Positions 45,625-53,866 of a stretch of 64,000 bases of DNA are shown piece after piece (the stretch's first letter is position 1; each line of letters starts with the position of its first letter). The translations under genes were made by a program, and so were the position numbers. Source of the DNA: Chloroflexota bacterium (lineage in GTDB: Bacteria; Chloroflexota; Dehalococcoidia; UBA1151; TMED-70); contig PBLU01000026.1 of the NCBI GenBank assembly GCA_002721875.1, positions 1-64,000 on the forward strand, written 5' to 3'. The notes beneath the pieces were generated by a model, which searched no databases, was not told where the DNA came from, and saw only the letters and a list, made by a program, of their open reading frames with translations.

Positions 45625-47013
45625 TTAATCTGGTTTAGCTACTCTAATTCCATTTGCTTTTATATACTTCACAGGAGTAGCTAACAAATTAAACTGTTGT
45701 ACCTCCCAAACACCAATAATAGGCATAATTCTTGTAATAGCTATAAGAACCAAAACAACAGCACCTGCAGAACCCAATATGGTCAGAATATCCCATATGT
45801 CTGGATAAAGAGTTTCTGGTATCACTGAAAGCCATTTATCATGAATCAATTTTGGATCTACTGACCAAGCTGGCACATATAACCTTATTCTTTCAAAAAA
45901 TACTCCTAATAAAGCTATACAAGCTCCTATGAAAGGACCATTTATTGAATTTCTCACTTTATTCCATATCAACCACCACCAAGGAAGTATAAAACTAAAA
46001 AGCATCCCAAGAAAGAATACATACATCATTGGACCTCTAATTAGTAGGTCTAACCATGCAATATCAGACATAGATTTACCGTACCAAAAAACAATAAATG
46101 CTGAATAGAAAAAATAAATCCACATAAGGCTAGTAGCAAACATAAGTCTTCCTAATGCCCAAAATACATTTATATTTAAGTAGTTATCATAATTTCCATA
46201 TTTTCTAACTATCCAAGCTAAGATTATTACTAATGCAACACCACCTTGAATACCACCCATTGCATGTGACATAGGATATATAGCATCTCTCCAACCAGGG
46301 ACCATACTCAAGCTAAAGTCTATTGAAATCACTACATGAACAAATATATATATAAAAAAGTAAAGAGTACTCATTATCCCAACTCTCATACGGAGTGTAC
46401 TCCATTGCACAGTTGTACCTATAAATCCTCCTGCTAAGAAATTTCCTAACTTTTTTCTAAATCCAGATGAATTATCTCTCATTAGAGCAAAGTCGGGTAG
46501 AGCTGAAACGTATAATAATCCAATACCTGCAATTGCGAGCATTATCAGGCTCAAGAAATCCCAAAAATGTGGGCTATAAACCGGCGCTTCGAACCAAATA
46601 GATCTTCTTCTTGCTCCCTCAACAACTAATGGTGGGAGCATCCATAATAAAGGGATCATGATTATGATATTAATTAGAACTCCTGATGCACCAATTACAT
46701 GAGCAATTCTTGATACAGGTCTTGCCCAATTAGCCTTGGCTATAAAAGGAGCAATAGCGACCATTGGAGCTCCGCCAGTAACACTAAAAATAAAAGCTAA
46801 ACTTGCTGCTATGTATCCCCATTGAGTTTGGTCGTTACCATCTAAGAAGAATTTACCTAGCAGGCCAATCAAACCAAGAATACCAAGTATAGCTGTAATA
46901 GAAGCCAATTTCTTGAAAAAAGAACTTCCTTTTACAGTTGTCTGAATTAGCTCATCCTTAACAATTTTAGGTTCGCTAGGAGGCCAATCCATATGATGTT
47001 GATTAGTGCTCAT
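45625..47013 (-). CDS. actF: Second NrfD-type membrane subunit of alternative complex III (ActF-like)
   Basis: This 462-residue protein has about ten membrane helices and is a paralogue of the ActC gene that follows it: GGAPMVAIAPFIAKANWARPVSRIAH, YVSALPDFALMRDNSSGFRKK and a similar helix layout. The quinol-pocket His-Ala-Gly of ActC is replaced by Gly-Gly-Ala-Pro, so this copy probably plays the structural ActF role. It overlaps the iron-sulfur gene by 11 bases. Confidence 0.8.
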   Translation of the reverse strand: MSTNQHHMDWPPSEPKIVKDELIQTTVKGSSFFKKLASITAILGILGLIGLLGKFFLDGNDQTQWGYIAASLAFIFSVTGGAPMVAIAPFIAKANWARPVSRIAHVIGASGVLINIIIMIPLLWMLPPLVVEGARRRSIWFEAPVYSPHFWDFLSLIMLAIAGIGLLYVSALPDFALMRDNSSGFRKKLGNFLAGGFIGTTVQWSTLRMRVGIMSTLYFFIYIFVHVVISIDFSLSMVPGWRDAIYPMSHAMGGIQGGVALVIILAWIVRKYGNYDNYLNINVFWALGRLMFATSLMWIYFFYSAFIVFWYGKSMSDIAWLDLLIRGPMMYVFFLGMLFSFILPWWWLIWNKVRNSINGPFIGACIALLGVFFERIRLYVPAWSVDPKLIHDKWLSVIPETLYPDIWDILTILGSAGAVVLVLIAITRIMPIIGVWEVQQFNLLATPVKYIKANGIRVAKPD

Positions 47014-47755
47014 CTTTTGTAGCCTTTGCTCCTAAATCTTTATACTTAAGTGGATCTACAGTAGCCAAATATATTACGTTTGGATCAGTATTCAATTGAG
47101 GCATAAGTGTATATTTTCTGTCACTTTCGGTCTTTGCTAGCTTTGACACTTCACTGTTAGGATCATTGAGATCTCCAAATACTATTGCGTTTGTTGAACA
47201 AGCTTCTTGGCAGGCTGTCTGTATTTCACCATCTTGTAAATCTCTATTTTCTTCCTTAGCCTTTCTTGTCCCTCTTCTGATTCTTTGGACGCAGAAACTA
47301 CATTTCTCCATAATTCCTCTACTTCGAATAGTTACATCAGGGTTTAAGTGATTTCTTAGATCTTCAGGCCAAGCTGGTTCCCAATAGTTAAAAAACCTTA
47401 CAGTATAAGGACAACCGTTTGCACAGTATCTTGTTCCAACACATCTGTTATATACTTGTATATTCATTCCCTCATTGTTATGGTAAGTCGCATAGACAGG
47501 ACATACAGGTTCACAAGGGGCATTAGCACAATGTTGACATAAAACGGGTATAAATCGAGCTTTGACATCAGGGAATTCTCCTTCCCAATACCTTTCAATT
47601 CTTAACCAAGACATTACTCTAGCTCTTTCAAATTTATTTTGATCATTTAAGGGGATATTATTTTCTACTTGACAAGCAGTGACACAACCACTACATCCAT
47701 TACATTTGTCTGTATCGATTACCATTCCCCAACTTCTTTTTTCTTCAGTTACCAT
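47003..47755 (-). CDS. actB2: Alternative complex III iron-sulfur subunit (ActB2, separate gene)
   Basis: This 250-residue protein has four cysteine clusters of the NrfC/DmsB type: CNGCSGCVTACQ, CQHCANAPCEPVCP, CVGTRYCANGCP and CSFCVQRI with CQEACS. In alternative complex III these carry iron-sulfur clusters that accept electrons from quinol. In Rhodothermus and Chloroflexus this part is fused to the large domain as a single ActB of about 1000 residues; here it is split off with a 43-base gap and its own start. Confidence 0.92.
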   Translation of the reverse strand: MVTEEKRSWGMVIDTDKCNGCSGCVTACQVENNIPLNDQNKFERARVMSWLRIERYWEGEFPDVKARFIPVLCQHCANAPCEPVCPVYATYHNNEGMNIQVYNRCVGTRYCANGCPYTVRFFNYWEPAWPEDLRNHLNPDVTIRSRGIMEKCSFCVQRIRRGTRKAKEENRDLQDGEIQTACQEACSTNAIVFGDLNDPNSEVSKLAKTESDRKYTLMPQLNTDPNVIYLATVDPLKYKDLGAKATKDEH

Positions 47756-47798
47756 AAATTTTTTCCTTATTGTCTAAATCAAATATAAATTTTCATTT

Positions 47799-50111
47799 TC
47801 AATGACTTTCATCATCATGCCCTTCATCGTGATGCTCTCTGAAATTAAGCATTTCTTGATACTTATGATGGTTTTCTTCTTCAGCTTCATGAGCAGTTTG
47901 CCCAGGAGCAACAACCAATACAGGAACACCTGGCTCAGCAGGGAAAGCTTCAACAGTTCCTTCAAATTTTGGTAATTTTTCGTTTCCACCAGCTCTTTTC
48001 ATTGAAACTTTTGTTGAAGCCCAAGCATGTGCACCAGAATCCTCATCTTTTAATCCTGATAATATTTTGAGAACGTTGGAACCTCTATCAGAAGCGTATC
48101 TGCCACCTTTGAGAGTTCCTTGTCCTGTTGGAACACATAATGTACCTGGTTGCACTGCTGGATGAGGATATGCTAAACATTTGATTTCACCAGAGTCAGA
48201 CTTCAAGTAAATAATATCTCCTTCTTTAATATTGAGTTCAATTGCTTGTTTTGAATTGATTTCAACCCAAGTTTGCCAAGCAGCCGAGGTTATACCATCA
48301 GCAGACTGTTGTGCCCATGGAGAATTTGATAATCTTCCATCTGATAGAACATTTGTGAAAGGTATTAAGTGAAATTCATCTCCATAAGTATTGTCGATCT
48401 CAGAAAAGTTACTATTATTTTTTAATTCAAATGGATTTTTTAGTCTAATTTTTTTCTGCTCAGCAACTTCTTTAGTGTTCCAGAATCCACCTCGCTGCTG
48501 AATTCCATTCATAAAAGAAGATTTATTTTCAGCTTGAACAGATCCAGCCCCATTTGAATTATCATATTCATTATCAAAAACTTTTTTTACAATTGATTTA
48601 TTACTACTTCCTATTGAGGGTTCAAGTTCTATAAGCTTATCAACATAACTAACAGAGCCACTAGCTCCTGGACCTTCCTTGACAACTACGGGCTGTTGTA
48701 ATGAAATAGCCTTAAAGCCAGGTAATGGATTGGGTATTTCAGATCCCCATTCTTCAAAAAATGATGTTTCTGGTATGATTATGTCTGATAAATCAAGAGT
48801 TTCATTCATTATGTTTCCAAAAGAAATTACATTTTCGACATTAGAAAGTGCTCCCTTTACATCAAGTGAGTTAGGCATTAGATAAGCCAAATCTACCCCT
48901 TTAATGATCACTGTATCAACATATCCTGCTCGCCACTGTGCTAATTCTTCCTCCCAATTTTCTATTGAATTTGGTTTATTTGAGCCTCCTATGAAATCAG
49001 ACTTAACTTCAGGATTTAGGATAACTCCGCCTTGTTTTCCAACCGAACCTAAAAGAATGTTAAGCGCAAGAGCGTTATAAGTATTAAATTTACCGTTAGT
49101 ATATGCTGATGTTGATCCTCCTGCTAAAACTATAGAATTACCTTCAGAAATTCTTTCAGCTGTTTCTATTATTTTCTTTGCAGAAACACCAGTTCTACTT
49201 TGGACATCTGCTGGAGTAAATCCAAATTCTACTTTTCCCTCAGGAAATTTATTTAAGTAATCATTTATTTGTGACTCTGGAACCAAGTTATTCTGAATTA
49301 TTACATTTGCAATAGAAAGTGCGATATCAGCCTCAGTTCCTGGCTTAGGAGAAATCCACAAATCAGAGTTAGCTGAAGTTAATGAGAACCTTGGTTCAAC
49401 ATGAGCTATAAATCCTCTATTTCCTGATCTAAGTTTTCCAAAAGCCTTTCCATATCCTGCAGGTGATATCCAATTTTCAATCCAATCTGCACCAAATGAA
49501 AGTATATTATCAGCATTTGAGATGTCAAAATGAGGTATTTCTTCTGATTCAAAAAGTTCTGAAATAACTTCATGAAAATTAGATTCTTCAAGTGGTTCAA
49601 ATGTGAGATATCTACCACCTCTAGACTCTGCAAATTTTTGAGACACCCAGCCTTGCGTACTTCTAGTAGGATTCGTTACAACTACAATCTTTTTGTCTTT
49701 TGAAGTTGCATCTTTAATCAGCTTATCTGCTTGAGATTTTGTAACATTTGAAAGTATACCTTGTTTTGATCTTCTTACTTGATGATCATGCAATCTGTCT
49801 GGATTATAATGAACCTGAATTGCGGCATCAAGATTTGACCTAGCTCCACCTCTATTTACCGGATGATCAGGGTTCCCTTTAATTTTCTTTATTCTTCCTT
49901 CTAATACTCTTACTAAAATACCATCCCCAGAAGCTCCATCGTTCCAAGATGTTGCATACCATGTATCTATTCCTCTAACTAAATCCTCAGGCATATCAAC
50001 TGGACTTTGAACAAGTAATTCTTGTTCAGGAATTGAGCACGCAGCAAAAATAACTGCTCCAGCAGCTGATTTTCCACTCAAGGATAGAAATTCTCTTCTA
50101 TTTAGTTTCAT
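47799..50111 (-). CDS. actB1: Alternative complex III large subunit (ActB1, molybdopterin-oxidoreductase-like, cofactor-free)
   Basis: This 770-residue protein begins with a twin-arginine leader (MKLNRREFLSLSGKSAAG) and a lipobox-like AACS, so it is exported folded. The rest follows the molybdopterin oxidoreductase fold (ILVRVLEGRIKKIKGNPDHPVNRGG, late YLKSDSGEIKCLAYPHPAVQPG), but no Cys or Sec ligand for molybdenum is present, as expected for ActB. It has a His/Glu-rich C-terminus. It pairs with the split iron-sulfur subunit. Confidence 0.92.
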   Translation of the reverse strand: MKLNRREFLSLSGKSAAGAVIFAACSIPEQELLVQSPVDMPEDLVRGIDTWYATSWNDGASGDGILVRVLEGRIKKIKGNPDHPVNRGGARSNLDAAIQVHYNPDRLHDHQVRRSKQGILSNVTKSQADKLIKDATSKDKKIVVVTNPTRSTQGWVSQKFAESRGGRYLTFEPLEESNFHEVISELFESEEIPHFDISNADNILSFGADWIENWISPAGYGKAFGKLRSGNRGFIAHVEPRFSLTSANSDLWISPKPGTEADIALSIANVIIQNNLVPESQINDYLNKFPEGKVEFGFTPADVQSRTGVSAKKIIETAERISEGNSIVLAGGSTSAYTNGKFNTYNALALNILLGSVGKQGGVILNPEVKSDFIGGSNKPNSIENWEEELAQWRAGYVDTVIIKGVDLAYLMPNSLDVKGALSNVENVISFGNIMNETLDLSDIIIPETSFFEEWGSEIPNPLPGFKAISLQQPVVVKEGPGASGSVSYVDKLIELEPSIGSSNKSIVKKVFDNEYDNSNGAGSVQAENKSSFMNGIQQRGGFWNTKEVAEQKKIRLKNPFELKNNSNFSEIDNTYGDEFHLIPFTNVLSDGRLSNSPWAQQSADGITSAAWQTWVEINSKQAIELNIKEGDIIYLKSDSGEIKCLAYPHPAVQPGTLCVPTGQGTLKGGRYASDRGSNVLKILSGLKDEDSGAHAWASTKVSMKRAGGNEKLPKFEGTVEAFPAEPGVPVLVVAPGQTAHEAEEENHHKYQEMLNFREHHDEGHDDESH

Positions 50112-50126
50112 AAAATACCTCTAATA

Positions 50127-50861
50127 TCAATGATGGCATGCTGCACAATCAGTTGGACCACCATTTTTTCTATGACAATTAACACACTGTCCCATTTTTA
50201 AGGGTTCGACCTGATAAACTTTTTCCATATTTGCAACATCTCCATGACATGTAGAACATACTTGAGAAGCTGGAACTTTTTCTTCTCCTGAAATGTCTAA
50301 ATAATCTGGAACATTACCTATTGCAGACGGATTATTAGTTAAGTAGTTGATATGAGCTGAATGAACAAACCTAACATGATCAGGCATTCTATGAACTCTT
50401 CTCCAATTTATTGGAGAGGCCATTTCTGGATCTACCACAACCTGACTGGTTTGTTCATCTTCATAAATACCTGAATACATTCTTAATTTTTGTAAGTCTT
50501 CACTATCAGGACTACCTACAGCTCTATGACAACTCGCACAAAGCTCTACAGCTGGTATATGCGCAGAAGCAGCCTTTGCAACAGTTCTGTGACAGTAAGT
50601 ACAATCCATTCCTAACCCACCGTCTTCTATTGGAGCTGCATGCTTAGTATGAGGAAAATTTATAGGTTGATCGAATGTTTGTTCAAATCCTAGTACTGGT
50701 AACGGCTGACCAAGCCAAGCATTGAATAGTCCAGCCAGAAGAATCGAAACAATTGCTAAGGTTGTAAGACCTCCTATTCCTACAAGAGGAACTAGAACCT
50801 TAACCCAAATAGGAGTAGTCCTATCAAGTTCCCTAATTCTTTCTATAATCTTCTTTAAGAT
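50127..50861 (-). CDS. actA: Alternative complex III pentahaem cytochrome c ActA, predicted AUC start
   Basis: The protein is 244 residues from the proposed start. It has an N-terminal membrane anchor (VLVPLVGIGGLTTLAIVSIL) followed by five CxxCH haem sites (CTYCH, CASCH, CSTCH, CVNCH, CAACH), as in pentahaem ActA. The first in-frame ATG, at 50609, would begin two residues before the first haem Cys and lose the anchor and FPHTKHAAP. The frame is open upstream to a TAA at 50877-50879, with no ATG, GTG or TTG. ATC at 50861 lies six bases after AGGAG and gives a basic N-terminus before the anchor. Confidence 0.88.
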   Translation of the reverse strand: MLKKIIERIRELDRTTPIWVKVLVPLVGIGGLTTLAIVSILLAGLFNAWLGQPLPVLGFEQTFDQPINFPHTKHAAPIEDGGLGMDCTYCHRTVAKAASAHIPAVELCASCHRAVGSPDSEDLQKLRMYSGIYEDEQTSQVVVDPEMASPINWRRVHRMPDHVRFVHSAHINYLTNNPSAIGNVPDYLDISGEEKVPASQVCSTCHGDVANMEKVYQVEPLKMGQCVNCHRKNGGPTDCAACHH

Positions 50862-50872
50862 TTTTATCTCCT
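50859..50872 (-). promoter_or_regulatory. Ribosome binding site with AUC initiator
   Basis: On the minus strand AGGAG (50872-50868) is followed by ATAAAA and ATC (50861-50859). The next in-frame canonical start is over 250 bases downstream, beyond the membrane anchor. The arrangement repeats that of the MaoC gene at 39016. Confidence 0.6.
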
Positions 50873-50888
50873 GATTTTAATTATATTT

Positions 50889-51182
50889 CTATTGCCAAAA
50901 ACTGGGATAAATCCTTTGTAATACTTCATAAAAATTGAAATAAGCTAAAGTAAAAAAAGTAATTATTGAAGCAAGTCCCAAGAAACCTACTATATAAAAA
51001 ATAGGTCTCAACTTATTAAATTTTTCTGGAATCGTTTTAGTTGCTACTGCTGATGGAATAATAGCATGAGCAATTAAGAAACTAGGCCCTGTAATAAAAG
51101 CAGACAAAAGAGCTAAAGTTAAGAATGTAATATTGTTACCAATTAGATTCCACTCAGCTGCTGTTGGTGCATACGGATCCAT
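50889..51182 (-). CDS. Small three-helix membrane protein heading the ACIII operon
   Basis: This 97-residue protein has a short polar N-terminus and about two to three hydrophobic helices (roughly 16-45 and 60-88). The ATG is preceded by AGGAGG. I do not recognise the family. Its place as first gene of the alternative complex III operon, nine bases before the ActA reading frame opens, suggests a small accessory subunit comparable to ActG of Chloroflexus, but that is inference from position. Confidence 0.7.
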   Translation of the reverse strand: MDPYAPTAAEWNLIGNNITFLTLALLSAFITGPSFLIAHAIIPSAVATKTIPEKFNKLRPIFYIVGFLGLASIITFFTLAYFNFYEVLQRIYPSFWQ

Positions 51183-51360
51183 CTCTAAGTTCCTCCTGAT
51201 TTTTAAGAAAATTTATTAATGTACATATAATCTTAAATCATTGTATAAAATTTTTCTTTAAAAGAACGATTCTTTTTTAGAAAATTTAGCAAAAAATGGT
51301 TAATTAGACTAAACTATAAAAAATTAGAATATTCTATATAAAAATATCTTGGAGTAAATT
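51183..51360. other. Divergent intergenic region with probable promoters for the ACIII and E1 operons
   Basis: These 178 AT-rich bases separate the two divergent operons. Several TATA-like hexamers occur on each strand (for example TATAAA near 51313 and TATACA-like sequence read on the minus strand near 51245), but none has a clear -35 at standard distance. A seven-base inverted repeat AAAAGAA/TTCTTTT at 51260-51276 might be an operator. No gene or RNA is evident. Confidence 0.4.
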
Positions 51361-52356
51361 TTGATTAAAGAAGATAAATTGATTTGGATATATGAAACAA
51401 TGTGTCGTATAAGATTTTTTGAAGAATCTATGCTTGAACAAACTTATAAAGGTAACTCAATGGGGGTAACTCATCCATCAGATGGACAAGAAGCTGTTCC
51501 TACAGGAATATGTGCTCATTTATCAAATAGAGATTGGATTGGTTCTACCCACAGAGGGCATGGACATTGCATAGCAAAAGGCTTAGAAACAGATAAAATG
51601 ATGGCAGAAATAATGGGGAAACATACGGGAAATTGTAAAGGTAAAGGTGGCTCAATGCATATAGCGGACTTTTCTAAAGGGATGCTAGGAGCAAATGCTA
51701 TTGTAGGTGCTTCAATACCTTTAGCTGTTGGGGCAGCTCTTACAGCAAAATATCAGGGAAAAGAAAAAGATTCTATTGGTGTGGCTTTCTTTGGAGACGG
51801 TGCATCTTCTCAAGGTGTGCTACATGAATCAATGAACCTTGCTTCAATTTGGAAACTGCCAGTAATTTTTGCTTGTGAAAATAATCAATATGCTGAAGCT
51901 ACTCCTTCTTGGTATGCAGTCTCAGTTGAAGATATTGCCGATAGAGCTAGTTCCTATAATATTCCAGGTGTTGTAGTTGATGGAATGGATGTATTTCAAG
52001 TTTATGAAGCTGCGGAGGAAGCTGTAATCAGGGCTAGGTCAGGTAATGGTCCAACTTTACTTGAACTAAAAACATACCGATACCATGGACATTTTCATGC
52101 TGATCAACCGGAAAAATATAGAACTTCTATGGAAGAAAAAGAGTGGCATAAGAAAGATTGTATTAAGAATTTTGAGAAAAGAGTTATTACACAAAAAATA
52201 TTTACAAAAGCAAAACTCGATAAGATAAAAAAACAAATTCAACAAGAAATAGATAATGCAGTTGAATTTGCGCTTTCAAGCCCACTTCCACCCAAAGAAG
52301 TATTGTATGAAGATGTATATGTAAACTATTCAAATGATCTCAGGGGTCTAAGATAA
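51361..52356 (+). CDS. pdhA: Pyruvate/2-oxoacid dehydrogenase E1 component, alpha subunit
   Basis: This 331-residue ThDP-binding subunit has GSTHRGHGHCIAKG, the Mg/ThDP motif GDGASSQGVLHESMNLAS through ENNQYAEATP, and YRYHGHFHADQPEKYR with the phosphorylation-loop-like region. It decarboxylates a 2-oxoacid with the beta subunit. Acetoin dehydrogenase E1 is an alternative by homology. It starts with TTG preceded by GGAG. E2 and E3 genes do not follow. Confidence 0.9.
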   Translation: MIKEDKLIWIYETMCRIRFFEESMLEQTYKGNSMGVTHPSDGQEAVPTGICAHLSNRDWIGSTHRGHGHCIAKGLETDKMMAEIMGKHTGNCKGKGGSMHIADFSKGMLGANAIVGASIPLAVGAALTAKYQGKEKDSIGVAFFGDGASSQGVLHESMNLASIWKLPVIFACENNQYAEATPSWYAVSVEDIADRASSYNIPGVVVDGMDVFQVYEAAEEAVIRARSGNGPTLLELKTYRYHGHFHADQPEKYRTSMEEKEWHKKDCIKNFEKRVITQKIFTKAKLDKIKKQIQQEIDNAVEFALSSPLPPKEVLYEDVYVNYSNDLRGLR

Positions 52357-52373
52357 TTTTAGGAGATTAAGAA

Positions 52374-53432
52374 ATGCAAGTGAACGCTAATAATATAGGG
52401 CCAGGATTCCAAGTTGCAGGAAAAGAATTAAGATATAGAGATGCTTTTAATGAAACATTAAGAAAAGAGCTAGAATTCGATGAGAATGTTTTTATCATAG
52501 GTGAAGATATATCTGGTGGATTTGATAAAGATACTAAGAAACCACTTGATGCATGGGGGGGGCCATTTGCAGCTACTAAAGGTCTTGTTCAAGATTTTGG
52601 TGTCGAAAGAATTATGGATGCACCTATTTCAGAAGCTGGATTTGTTGGTGCAGCAATAGGTGCAGCTCTAACTGGATTGAGGCCTGTTGTTGATCTAATG
52701 TATTTTGATTTTACAACTGTTGCATTCGATCAACTATTATCTAATGCAGCAAAAAGTAGATATATGTTTGGAGGTCAAACAAAAGTGCCTCTAACTCTAT
52801 TTGCAAGATCCGGAAGTGGAACTGGTCACGCTGCTCAACATTCAAGTGCATTTTACTCTATTTTAGCTCATATACCTGGTTTGAAGGTTGTAACTCCTTC
52901 AGACCCTTATTCTGTAAAAGGATTACTTTCAGCTGCTATTAGAGATGATGATCCTGTTTTTGTTGTGAATGATAAAAAGCTAATTAATATGACCGGATTT
53001 GTTCCAGATCAAGATTATCAGATTGAGCTAGGAAATGGTCGATATCTTAGATCCGGAGATGATATTACACTAGTTGGTATGAGTTATACATCAGTAGTTT
53101 GTAAAGAAGCATCAGAAAAACTAGAAAAAATAGGAATTGATGCTGAAGTTATAGATTTAATGTCTTTATCTCCATTAGATGAGGATATAATAATCGATTC
53201 AGTCAAAAAAACTAATAGGATTGTGATTGTAGATGAAGATAATCCAAGGGCAAGTATGGCAAGTGAAATAGCTGCTATTGTTTCAGATAAAGCTTTTGAT
53301 TACTTAGATGCACCAATAAAGAGAGTTACAGCTCCTCATACTCCAGTTCCTTACAGCAAGGGTTTGGAGGATGAGTTTATGCCAGACAGTAATGATGTTG
53401 TTAAGACTGTTCAGAATATTCTAAATCTTTAG
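52374..53432 (+). CDS. pdhB: Pyruvate/2-oxoacid dehydrogenase E1 component, beta subunit
   Basis: This 352-residue transketolase-like subunit has LRYRDAFNETLRKELEFDENVFIIGEDI, ERIMDAPISEAGFVGAAIGAA, FDFTTVAFDQLLSNAAKSRYM, and the C-terminal transketolase domain with ISLSPLDEDIIIDSVKKT-like sequence. It forms the E1 heterotetramer with the alpha subunit 17 bases upstream. It is convergent with the DUF971 gene, overlapping by 12 bases. Confidence 0.9.
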   Translation: MQVNANNIGPGFQVAGKELRYRDAFNETLRKELEFDENVFIIGEDISGGFDKDTKKPLDAWGGPFAATKGLVQDFGVERIMDAPISEAGFVGAAIGAALTGLRPVVDLMYFDFTTVAFDQLLSNAAKSRYMFGGQTKVPLTLFARSGSGTGHAAQHSSAFYSILAHIPGLKVVTPSDPYSVKGLLSAAIRDDDPVFVVNDKKLINMTGFVPDQDYQIELGNGRYLRSGDDITLVGMSYTSVVCKEASEKLEKIGIDAEVIDLMSLSPLDEDIIIDSVKKTNRIVIVDEDNPRASMASEIAAIVSDKAFDYLDAPIKRVTAPHTPVPYSKGLEDEFMPDSNDVVKTVQNILNL

Positions 53433-53762
53433 GTCAGTTAGCAGTTTATTTTTATCTGTACATAAAACGACTTCATCATTAAGTGCGTAACTGAGCAGGC
53501 TATTATAAGGATAAATTCCTGTTTCGTGTCCGTCCGACCATAAAAATTGTAGAGCATATTTACCAACTATAAGATATTCAACAATAATGATGTCATCAGG
53601 AATTTCAGATACGTTTATGAGCTTTCTTCCAGTTAACTCTTCAACACAATTTGCACATGCGCATTGAAGTCTTAGATATTTATATGGGTAAACACATGAG
53701 ACTTCATTTTCCCAAATTATTTCTAACCCATCACTTAATCTATTTACACTTTTTGGTTCCAT
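53421..53762 (-). CDS. DUF971 (gamma-butyrobetaine hydroxylase N-terminal-like) protein
   Basis: This 113-residue protein has the DUF971 pattern with a metal-binding-type cluster LQCACANCVEELTGR and the end FLWSDGHETGIYPY. The domain occurs alone in bacteria and also at the N-terminus of eukaryotic gamma-butyrobetaine hydroxylase, where it binds zinc. Bacterial copies often accompany iron-sulfur assembly or Mrp-type genes. No such gene is adjacent here. Confidence 0.85.
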   Translation of the reverse strand: MEPKSVNRLSDGLEIIWENEVSCVYPYKYLRLQCACANCVEELTGRKLINVSEIPDDIIIVEYLIVGKYALQFLWSDGHETGIYPYNSLLSYALNDEVVLCTDKNKLLTDLKI

Positions 53763-53866
53763 AAATAATATATTCCTAATGATATCTTATTCACTATATA
53801 AATATTATATTATCAGTAAGTAATTAAAAACTTTAGAAAAATCTTGAAAAAATTAAAGGGGATAAA

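Noticed and set aside
47774..47989. 71-residue frame overlapping the 3' end of the ActB1 gene
   Set aside because: It reads the same strand in another frame with repetitive Lys/Leu composition and has no independent support.
50127..50609. ActA starting at the ATG at 50609
   Set aside because: This would begin two residues before the first haem Cys and remove the membrane anchor that is plainly encoded in the same open frame upstream.
51260..51276. AAAAGAA-CGA-TTCTTTT inverted repeat as a terminator
   Set aside because: It lies between two divergent gene starts, where no transcript needs to end, and the stem is only seven weak A-T-rich pairs. An operator is possible but unsupported.
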